Assembly: GCF_021134715.1 (NCBI RefSeq)
Contig: NC_060017.1
Location: 6,448,001 to 6,512,000, forward strand
Length of the DNA: 64,000 bases
Source: Daphnia pulex
Lineage: Eukaryota > Arthropoda > Branchiopoda > Diplostraca > Daphniidae
Direction of reading: 5' to 3'
Shown here: positions 50,908-60,696 of the stretch, piece by piece
Numbering within the stretch: position 1 is the stretch's first letter
Layout of the letters: every line of letters starts with the position of its first letter
Made by a program: the position numbers and the translations under genes
Notes under the pieces: model-generated
Told to the model about the DNA's origin: nothing
Databases searched by the model: none
Seen by the model: the letters and a program-made list of their open reading frames with translations, nothing else

Positions 50908-51430
50908 GTGCGAGGCTTTTTAGCAAGTACTCCGCCACCCAATTTGAAAAAAAAGTGATAATTTGTTTTCACGGAAATTGCGTCAGACGGTTAAACATTT
51001 CTAATTCCACAATCTCATGTAGAAATTTGCATCTAGTCTACTGGTGCAAATTACGATTCTTTAAGCTTGATTAATTTAGGTGATGTGGTAAAAGCAATTG
51101 TGGGTAGCTAAACAATTGAACTAATTCGCTTTTTCAGAATATTTTGAAGATAGTAGATCACAACAAAGTCTAAAAACAACAAAGTGATCTAAAACCATAA
51201 TATTCAGAAAAAGTGGATTAGTTCAATTGTTCAGCTACCCACAATTGCTTTTAACACATCACCTAAATTAATCAAACTTAAAGAATCGCAATTTGCACTA
51301 GTAGACTAGATGCAAATTTCTACATGAGATTGTGGAATTAGAAATGTTTAACCGTCTGACGCAATTTCCGTGAAAACAAACTATCACTTTTTTTCAAATT
51401 GGGTGGCGGATTACTTGCTAAAACTCGCAC
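50908..51430. mobile_element. Fold-back (long inverted repeat) element
   Basis: A left arm at 50908-51161 and a right arm at 51184-51430 are near-perfect reverse complements separated by about 22 bases. The outer ends are gtgcgag and ctcgcac, and blocks such as gcaattgtgggtagct have their complement on the other side. It has no open frame, which is typical of a non-autonomous fold-back or MITE-like element. I could not see a clear target-site duplication. A recent palindromic duplication is the alternative. Confidence 0.8.
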
Positions 51431-54400
51431 ATGCAGTGTCGGCGTAGATCCAGGGAGATTACCTGGAAATGGAAGAGGAGAGAAGAGTGCGAGGCAAGTT
51501 TTACTGGGGAGCGATTAGTCACTACTAGGCTTCCGGGTTAGACTCATGACCCTCTAAAAGTTTTCGTCGGATCATGCGCCTTCCAAGTCCCCGTTCGACC
51601 AGAGCCCTCCCCTCCTCCTGGTTTCACAGCGGGTGAGTGACCACCGGCGGGCGTTGGTTAGTGGTTAGTTAGGGAAACTGGGCCACAGAAAAGAAGGGAG
51701 CCCATATTATGCACTTGTCTACATCTACATAATTAAGACTACTTCAATTAGTTTCGGAGACACCAAAAGGCATTGACAATCAACACTGTCCAGGAACACA
51801 CCAGAACCACAGACGGCATGCAACAGCTTGAACTGGAAACGGGCTGCAAAAACCACATGTCATCTGTCTTGAATTTCAGCAATCTCCCTTCAGTTTCTCC
51901 GGCAAGATAAACGGCGAGGGATTATTCTGAAAGAAAATTATTTAGATAAAATGTTCAAACCAAATTGTAGCAATATCAAGGAATACCTCTGATCTATCAA
52001 TCCTAGATTATCCTAAATTCAAGCCCATGTGGTAGTCATCTCTAGAGTAGCAGCATTATTTGTGTTTTCTGCAAAATAACAGCAAAGAATTAGATCTGGA
52101 GAGGATTTTTCAAGATTTTTCAACAGCAGCACAACAAACTGCAAGCAACAGTTGACTTCACAATCAACCATTCAGTTCCACTTAATCACACCTCACACCA
52201 GGTGCTGTAAGAAAACACCATAAGCAGTTAGACGACAATGTTGAAGTGTTCCGATTCCACCTAGATGTTAAACCTGTTTACCAAACTAAAATTATTATTG
52301 AGGAACAGACGTCTTGTTTGCTTTGTTATTGTTGCATTTAGGATGAGAAATTTTCTAAATTCTATGTAAAAGTGACTTATATTTATGACAGCATGTTATG
52401 ATGCATATTGGAGAATAACTGGAACTTCTTTGTTGTTGTTGATGCCATAGTTGAAATTAACTACACAAACAAATTATTTTGATTACTAATAAATGAAAAA
52501 AAATAACAACACACCTTTACCTCTTTCTTTCATTGGAGGTTTGTTGTGTGCTTCCTATTGGGAGGAGGGAACTACCATAGATTTCAGATTGGCTTGACAC
52601 CAAAGAATTTCGCTTACTTGATCACTGCTCAAGATACACCAATAAATCGAAGAGTCTCAGAGTAATAAAACTGTATGCTTAACCTTAAGCTTTTGGTAGT
52701 TGAAGTTGTGTTCAATAGGAAATATTCGACAACTTAATGCCAAAACTTGGACTGCCAATGACCCAATAGATCCATAAATGCAATACCTAGACCCTAGATA
52801 AGACAAAAAAGCTCTTAAACACACATTATGTAGTGAGGAGTGTAAATATAAACTATGTTGGCTGTAATAGTTACAGATTTACTTTCATGTGATTTTCGAG
52901 TTGATTTTGGTCCCAAGAAAAAAAACAAAGAAACGAGAAAATTGACACGGAATCCGACATAAAGTTGTTGTTCTCCTTCGCCATGAGAGGCGAGAAAGAC
53001 ATGCTCTAGCCATCTAACGTCGCGACTGACAATCACTTTTGATTTTCTACACCGAAAGTAAGCGATAGCTACTCAACTATTGAATTGACATCAAATTTGA
53101 TTACATTTCTGTATTCCTCGTGAAATTTGGGGTCGAAATGAACTGCTTATAGAAAAAACTAAAATTTGGTCGAAATCGAGATTTTCCCTTTCGTTTCAGG
53201 GAAATTCACGATTTTGGACGATTTTTGGATATTTTCTACTGACGCATGAAAGCGAATGGAAATTTTACGAGGATCTCAAAAATCAGGTTCTTTTCGACGT
53301 CAGATCAATAGTTGCCATACCATAAAACTCTTTATAAAGCGGAAGTACGGAAAGATTCAATCAATCGAGGATATGGATTGGGTTTTCACAATTTTAATAA
53401 ATAAGCTTTGTTCCTCAACTAATAATCGTTAATAGTTATATGAATCATGCTTGAAAACTTAACTTTAACTTGTTTTTAGAAGTTTTACGAAGCAATCCGC
53501 GAAGAAACTAGATACACAGAGTTCTTCAGTGAAATTCAAAACAAATTGATGGCGATGGCATCTACCGGTAAACGTTTAAACGAAACGCTATAATCAAATG
53601 AATTTCACTAGCGTGAAAAAGAATGGTAGACGGCGTGAAAAGAGTTTTGGACTGTAGACGAACGTAAGGATGCAAAGAGAACAAAAAAGGCGACCGACCA
53701 CACCACTGAAGTATTAAACACGAGGCACGAAAACAACTGATAGTCTGAGTGTCTGACACTCGGGATATCGACTGAGAAGCAACTCTACAATGCAGAGTGC
53801 CAGAGTCTATACTAATCAGCATTCCAAAATAGAAGTGGGTCCTTTTCGCATTTACACGTAAAAGTTTAACAATTGAAGTTTTTTTTTTTTTTGAGAACGG
53901 AAGATTGTCTAACTTTAAACCAAATAATCATTGTATTTCTTTGTATCGATCTCATCTACAATTTCCGCTTCGCAATTTCAGCGACAAAGGTACTGTTCAT
54001 TGTTTACAATCGCAAAGAAAACCAACAGGGATCTAAATTTTTGTTATCGTCATTACATAGCATGATATATTCATGGCGAAAAGAAACGAGAGGAGAAAAG
54101 CCGCAGCATGTTTTGCGTGGCAAAGTGCACTAACGTTTCAGTACCTTCCCCTGCGTCCTATCATGATAACTTGGCACGTCATGATGATATCTGGACGTCT
54201 CTTTTCCCTAACGCAACCACAGACGATACATGAAAACATTTACCATTGATATACATATATACATAGCTGATGTATATGTCCGTATCAATGCTTATAAAGC
54301 TATAGTGTAAACAATATAACCAATAAAAAAAAGCTGATACAGTTATATATAACCAAGTTAGAACGGCAACCTCAGGACTTTCTTCGCGAGCTATTTGATG

Positions 54401-54515
54401 ATTTAATTCGTCTCTGCATCCAAGGCAAATGAAATCTTTCTTTGTTTCTTTCTTTTTTCCTTTCGTTCTTTTTCCAATTTCAGTTCCACCATGCAAGATA
54501 ACGACTACGATCGGT
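51431..54515. other. Intergenic region between the fold-back element and REPTOR
   Basis: I see no complete gene. A GC-richer patch at about 51440-51720 has no recognisable product. One exon-like segment at 53480-53567 is described separately. The rest is AT-rich with short open frames only. Confidence 0.55.
53480..53567 (+). other. Isolated exon-like segment, unknown
   Basis: A gtttttag acceptor and a gtaaac donor flank 88 bases that read openly for 29 codons (including FYEAIREETRYTEFF) with coding-like composition. A stop lies directly upstream in the same frame, so it could only be used as an internal or first exon. I could not find partner exons and do not recognise the family. It may be a relic or chance. 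Confidence 0.2.
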
Positions 54516-54521
54516 TTTATT
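54516..54521 (-). terminator. REPTOR: REPTOR poly(A) signal
   Basis: TTTATT on the + strand is AATAAA on the coding strand, about 18 bases past the stop codon (54539-54541). It implies a very short 3' UTR. Longer forms are possible. Confidence 0.5.
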
Positions 54522-54538
54522 TTTTCCTTTCAATTTTC

Positions 54539-57500
54539 TTAGATTTCGTCCAGTCCTCCAGATGGCTCACCGGCTTTGACTCGTTCTAAAACCCGGTTGA
54601 CAAAATCGGTCGAATGGCCGGCAATTTTCACTTCTGCATTAATAACAAAATTAACAGACAAAACTTTTAAATGTTGGCGTCCGTGACCCAAAAATTTAGT
54701 CACTTTTACTTGTAAGAGTTTTGGCGATTCGTTCCAACCGAGTCGAAGCATCCTGACCCTGTTGCGCAGTAGCGGAGGGATTTTGAGCCACGATCATGAC
54801 ATCATATTTAGCAGTAATCATGAGTTTCGTTTGAGATATAGCTGCCATAAGTTTCCCTGTAGAATATTAATTCAGAGTTAAAAGATACCCTTTAACAGTG
54901 AGGTATTTTAAATTGGTTATTACGATGTTCCTGTTCCAATCCGTATAGTTTAACTTTGTTGGCTTCATGCTGCGCTTTTTTCTTCAAACGGCACGCTCTG
55001 TAATATGACGCAAATACATTTGTTGAATCTTTTTCGTTTGTTTGTTTTACAACATTTAAGAGCAACAAACCTGGATGCCAGTTTATTTTTCTCCTTTCTT
55101 GATTTGGGCCGAACAGCCATGGGCAGTTCACTAACGGGGGTCATGTCATTGATAAGCCGATTGAGTTTGTCCAGTTCACGGCCAATGCTGTGAAGTTTGC
55201 GTGGATTTGGTGTCAAGTCGTTGCCATCTCCCCGCCTGGCTTTCCCACTATATTAATAACAATATTATGCATTAAAATTATGATTTTATTTTCTGGTTAT
55301 GAAAGGATTTCGAACCTGTGTTTGATACCATCGACAGAGCAGTACGGACTAAAAACGGGGTCTTGAACCTTGTTCAAAACATGCGGGTCGACTGTCTCTG
55401 GAGCCAGGCTGATTTTGTGCCCTTTTGGGCCTTTGGCTTGAACGTTGTACTGCCAGAAGAATCGTTCCTTCTTTCCCGACGATGAACCTGCATGGGCTTC
55501 CCCTCGTCCCTCCTCATCACTGCCTCCCGAATCTGGTGTCGAAAAGAGGAGATTGTTGTGGTACGGAATGGCAGCTGCAGCTGGGCCAAAATTAGTGAAC
55601 ATACCTGAATCGGAGTCGTCGAAATCTTCGTAATGATCCGAATCGTCTTCCGAATCGAATCCTTCATCGTGAGAAAAATCAAAGGAACCAGGACTCAGTA
55701 TTCCAACTTGGTTTCGATAAAAATAGCATCACGTTAATTTCAACCATAATACTGTTAACAAGTGAGCGGTGGAGGAAATCCAAAGACCCTTGTGCAACAC
55801 TTGTCTCAAATTGCACATACCAGTGGATATGGAAGAAGCGGAGCCGTGAACTTCTTCCACCAAAGAACTGGTAGAGAAGAGTCGATTGCGAGGCTCTCGC
55901 CGCTGCCAGGTGCTCGACTCGCCAGGGGCTGCGTTGCCACCAAGAATCGACGGACCAGGAGCTGAACTCGAAAGCCTAGCAAGGAGTAAAGGATTGGTTG
56001 CAGCCAAATTGGGTCGGGGGATGCTCTGGCCGCTGCCTCCTCCCGATGAAGACGATCCGCTGTTGGAAGTTCTTTGACGAGCTCCTCCCGAATATGTTGG
56101 ACGTTGGGTAGTTGGTGATGGGGAATGGCTCCCTCCTATAATTACCCAAAATGATTCTTATTCCATTTTCTGAAAGATGATTTTTCAAAATTTGAACGAA
56201 CCTGTGGGATTAGGAGAAGGTAGTCGACCAGGTGAACGAATGGACAATAATTCTTGGAGAGCACTATTGTTTGTACTCTTTTGAGGAGGGGAAGTCGGGT
56301 AAGGAGGAGGTGGCTTGACTCTACCACCTTCTTCGGTTCGTCTTGTCAGTTTGGATAGAGTGACGTGACCAAAATTGGCCGGAAGGCTAGCGGAAAGTGG
56401 GCTAGTGACGGTTGTGGAACTCATCCCAGCATTACTCTCCACGCCAGTCAATGAGAAAGGTGTACCAGCATTGGGAAATGGCATGTCAACCGAAGGTAAT
56501 TGCTCTAAATCAAAACCCATCTGAGATGTACCCAGCTGAGAGTAATCGTCTTCGTTGGCCATTCCGGACATGATATTTCTGTTCTATTTTCAAAATAAAA
56601 GCAAATTGCTAATTAGTTTGTTGTTGTTTTTAAACTAGGAATTTTATCTTTAAAGAAGTAAATTTTTACTCTGTGTAATTCAAAGTGGGACAGACTAGGC
56701 GAAGCGGAGAAAGCAGCGTTTAATTCCGCCATCCGGAATCGATCCGCACCCACATTCTGCGACGTAAAAATAATTTATAGTAATTATTTAAGAAACTAAA
56801 ATGGTTAAAAATGTTACATCTGCTCCATTGAAAGGTTTGGTGTATCTTCCGGTCATTTGTGTTGGCATGACAAAGTCGTCGAAATTGAAATCCGTCAATA
56901 AAGACTCGTCATTGGCATTCAGCTCGGCCAAAGTTGGACCTTGAATCAAATCAGCCTTGTCCACCTGGAAGATGTCATCCTCCTCCATTGGGAACATGGA
57001 AATAGCCTATTTCAGTTTTGTGTAATAAAAATGAAAACAAAAAAGAAAAGAAAAATCAGTTGAGGAGGGGTATACATACTTTCATCGTCTCCAAGTCCGT
57101 CTCTAGATCGGTTAGCTCCTCTTTAATAGACACGGAGAGTGTCGGATTACTAACGGAATTGAGATGTTGGTGATGGTTGTTGCTGGTGCCGGAGAGGAAA
57201 AAGTTTCTCAAATCAGGACCCATGAAAACCGATTGGCCCTGTGATGGTGTGTTGAAGGGCGTAACGGGAAATGGGACGCTGTTCATAGTCCGTTGCATTT
57301 GAGATGGACCTCCCCACATGCCTCCCGCGGGACTGCTGCTATTCCCCACTTCTTGCTTGATGGATGGATAGCCCAGCATCCCGACGCCTCCATTTCGATT
57401 TGGTATGGGCAAACCGATTGGAGAGTGGACGTATCTTGAAGCAATAAAACGTGAATTCAAATTCAAATTTTCTAACATTTCGCTATGCAATAATTTACCT

Positions 57501-57680
57501 GTCATCTTGATCAAATTCTGGTTCTTCTTTGATAGGTGTATGCACCAGTGATGTCTGCATATCGTTGCTACAGTCACCGGCCATAAGAATGTCATCTAAA
57601 TCAAACAGCACGGATGGATCGAAGATGCCGCCTCCGGCCATCGGTCCGTTGCCCATTCCGCCCCTCGGGGCCGTCGTCAT
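54539..57680 (-). CDS. REPTOR: REPTOR/CREBRF-type bZIP transcription regulator
   Basis: Eleven coding exons, read from high to low: 57499-57680, 57080-57434, 56818-57006, 56670-56756, 56202-56583, 55821-56135, 55316-55706, 55071-55247, 54924-54997, 54710-54856, 54539-54633. Phases close to give 797 residues. In flies REPTOR acts downstream of TORC1: it stays inactive when nutrients are plentiful and drives starvation genes with REPTOR-BP. The N-terminal half is Ser/Pro-rich with short acidic motifs (IKEEP, IKEEL, DFNFDDF). Next come the family block [14 protein letters not shown], then [18 protein letters not shown], and a bZIP basic region (about 680-715: [20 protein letters not shown]) that is split by an intron. 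The end, [15 protein letters not shown], closes with [10 protein letters not shown]. That last block lies in a different frame from the exon before it and is reached only by removing the small 54634-54709 intron. The gene is convergent with Fas2. Confidence 0.93.
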
Positions 57681-57700
57681 TTTTCTGTTTTTGGACTTTA

Positions 57701-59016
57701 CCTATACGTAATAGATCCTATTTTCAAGAAAATAAAAATTATATCATTAGTTAGGTATTTAACCAAATAATAAAGGGCCAACGGGTTGTAAAAATGTCGG
57801 ACTTCCTGGTTATTTTTTAAAAAAGATAATCGATAAGATCGATGGCGCAAGGCATTGAGAAATTCCTCAATCGCGGAAGGGCATGGAACGTGAGATGCGC
57901 GCGCACGTTGTTGTTGGTGTTGTTGTTGCGTAAACGAGTTGGAACCTTGACAGCTTTTGGGTACAACTCTCACGATACAAGGGCGTTCCATTTCAAAGAA
58001 TTTCTTTCTCACTCTCTGTGCCGTGACATTAGTAGAGTTTACTTAAAGGTCTAGACATGTTAATCAGAATTATTACCTAAGCTAACTTATCTACACACAT
58101 ATGGGCGAATCTCTGATCTAGCACAATACCGGGATTGTTGTGGGCGTGGTTTAAGGGAATTACACGCGCGTGGGAAACCTATCCAGTGGAAACAAAAATA
58201 TATCATGGAAAATAAGAATTTCTTCGCGTGCAATTTGTATACAAGTTCATTGTTGATTTGAAATTGCTCTAGGCATGCCGTGAATCCCGACGTAGTCAAG
58301 GTTGAGAAGGTGGAGCTCTTTATTGAACAATCAATGGGGGATGTCGTGAAAAAAAAGAACCACAGATACACGCGTTACGATATCCACCATGGTACATACA
58401 CATGGATGAAAATGGCAATGTGGAAAAATTAATTTTCAAAATAGAAAGTCCTTGGGGCCTTGAGCGGGCCAAAGCCCTCGCTCAAGGTCGTACGACCAAG
58501 TTGTTTACTAACCCCCCTCCTTTTCGTGCGCAAAGAGGGAATGGAAAGGCAACAAAAACAAATCAAAATGGCCGCGGGACTGACTGTGCCATTTCGGCCG
58601 CCAAACAAAGTTTTTTTTTCTTGATGCAAGTTCAGGGGAATAGAAAACGATAACAACTCGTGTGTTTCTCTTGCCATGGTGTCTCTTAACCGAGAAAAAA
58701 CCCAAACACAATTGTTACGTAACCAACAAATTGATATTGTTTTTTCCCGCCAAAAAAACAAAACAAAATTTCATTGAAACAAACTGGTTCGAACCAGTTT
58801 GCCTTCAGCCACACTTTACTGCTGCCTGAAACCCGCGTGAGCATGGCTACTCCCGATAAGGCCCCCCCCCCCTTTCCTCCCAAACATTCCCTCCCTCCCC
58901 CCCCACTTCTCCCATGCCACAATATTTTCACAAAAGTTTTCTCTCAATTTCTTACCTGGGTTGATCGACGTGTCGAAATCCAACAGCACTTATCGTTGCT
59001 AAATGTCACCTACTGA
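57701..59016 (-). other. REPTOR: Inferred REPTOR 5' leader: non-coding exon and intron
   Basis: A tatag acceptor just above 57700, twenty bases upstream of the start codon, pairs naturally with a strong CAG|GTAAGA donor at 58955 (coding strand). This gives a leader intron of about 1.25 kb and a first exon starting near 59010. An initiator-like TCAGTA lies at 59011-59016 on the same strand. No coding sequence is seen in the interval. Confidence 0.45.
58781..58800. promoter_or_regulatory. Perfect 20-bp palindrome with Grainyhead-like half-sites
   Basis: AAACTGGTTC is followed directly by its reverse complement. Each half holds ACTGGTT, which fits the Grainyhead/CP2 core (ACYGGTT). It lies in the inferred REPTOR leader intron, about 1.1 kb before the start codon. 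Confidence 0.45.
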
Positions 59017-59205
59017 AACTCACTTGGTTGCGTCGTTGTTACGAATGTTTGTAAGACTGTTTAGAGTTTTGTTTTGGTCCAGCAAGTGCAACACATGGCT
59101 CCGCTTTTGCCCACAACGCGTTCACTCCCGAACGAACGAATCCACTGAGCGATCTTTGGCTGTCTCTGTTTTGGTCGAAACCTTCTCCACACTCCCGCAA
59201 GGTTG

Positions 59206-59217
59206 TGACGTCACGTG
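59206..59217. promoter_or_regulatory. REPTOR: Overlapping CRE and E-box, likely REPTOR promoter
   Basis: The full CRE TGACGTCA (59206-59213) overlaps CACGTG (59212-59217), making TGACGTCACGTG. It lies about 190 bases upstream of the inferred REPTOR start site. bZIP factors of the ATF/CREB class bind the first element and bHLH-zip factors such as Mitf/TFEB, Myc or USF bind the second. Confidence 0.5.
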
Positions 59218-60450
59218 GAAAATTTTCGACCAATCCCAAGCGTTGTTATGACTGTCTACGGGTCTAACCAATGGCAGCCATTGTTCCTCCATTGTTGCCT
59301 TTTTCCAATTTTCTTTTTTATTTATTTCTTTCTTTAATCATTACTTTATTAATTTTTGATGTCAACTGTGGACTTAACATTTAAACACCCTTCTGAATAT
59401 ATATGTCTATTTGTATACATTTTCCATAGCAGAAAAGTATTTCAAAATCGTTATTTTCTCATCGTTCCCTCCCCCTTTTAACCCACCCACCACCACCCGA
59501 TTTCGATCGAAGTTTCTCTTCGACTCTCGAGAACGAGTTTCTTATCTTGGCGGAAGCCAACACGGATAGAGAAATTAGAAACTCTTATGAAAATAACTCT
59601 CGGCTTACAAGAATTCAACTATTCTATAGCATCTAAAACGAATGTCATTTCCATCAAAGCGCTGGTATACGATTCGTACCCACGATCATGGCAGCAAAAA
59701 TGTAAACAAACAATATTTATCTTTTCTCTGCTGCCACCGACCAAACGTATAATACCCATATTCAATAATCTTGTTTTACGAGCGTGTCCTCTCTAACCAC
59801 TTACAAGTGCTCTCGAGTGTAATTTTTCCAAATGGAGAGAATTATTATGTACACAGCCAGCCCAGGTCAATATTGTCCCTTTATCGGTTCCATCCGGTTC
59901 CAACAGATCATTTCTACATTATTGGTGAGGAAACATCACGTGGTTTTACTAACAATAACACACGCGCAAAGCCATCACACGGTCTGTTTACCGATCCGAT
60001 CCCGCCCAAACGTGACATTCTCATCGATTTTGCCCCTCTGACGTTTCCAAGTTCAACTGAAAGAAACCGAGAAACGTTATGCGATCTAGCGACAGATATG
60101 ATGCAGAGGACCCAAAAATCGACAACTCATCAAATGAAACCAGACTAGGTCACGCAACTTGTTTTCCTCTGGCACCAAGATTAATATGATTTCTTGCGTC
60201 ACAGTAATCAACTGTCTAGCCGTCGTAGATATATATATTCGAATAGAAACATACAATCTTTAAGAGGAAGCCGTGCGTCGTGAATGGTGACAAATTCGAT
60301 TAGGGTCCAGTAAACAACCAGACAATGACGATATTTTCTGTTATATACCTGGTATACGAGGTCGAGTTTGAGTGGAAATAAAAACACATTCAGATATTGA
60401 TTTCCTTTGCACGTGGATGGTTCTTGGCCGCTCTACGCGTCCGTGAAACA
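59218..60450. other. Intergenic region between REPTOR and TACC
   Basis: No coding exon is recognisable. The DNA is AT-rich with a few short open frames. A heat-shock-element-like cluster (gaagtttctcttc) lies near 59509, but its third unit is in the wrong orientation. Confidence 0.5.
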
Positions 60451-60456
60451 TTTAAT
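60451..60456 (-). terminator. tacc: Possible TACC poly(A) signal
   Basis: TTTAAT on the + strand is the variant hexamer ATTAAA on the coding strand, about 240 bases past the TACC stop. I saw no canonical AATAAA closer. Confidence 0.35.
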
Positions 60457-60696
60457 TCCTGAATTAATTATGTTACAAGAGTGGGTGAACAGACTCCCCG
60501 AGAGTCGTAGAAATTATTATCGCGACAGGTGATGAATAGGCAAGGCACACAAAAGAGCTTTAAGCGAAAGGTTATAAAAACAAAAAAGGAAAAGAGAGAC
60601 CAACTTAAAAAAAGTGAATATCGAAGTTTAGATATTAGCAATGAAAAATTAATTATTCTGAAATGGTTAACGACGTCGCGTGGTACTTTCTGCTTT

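Noticed and set aside
54539..54751. 70-codon frame starting [10 protein letters not shown] as a separate small gene
   Set aside because: Only its second half is real coding sequence: it is the last REPTOR exon, and the first half is an intron plus the previous exon read in the wrong frame.
58787..58797. tRNA B-box-like GGTTCGAACCA
   Set aside because: It is the centre of a 20-bp palindrome; there is no A box, no acceptor stem and no cloverleaf around it.
59505..59530. Heat-shock-element-like cluster between REPTOR and TACC
   Set aside because: Only the first two units alternate properly; the third is in the wrong orientation.
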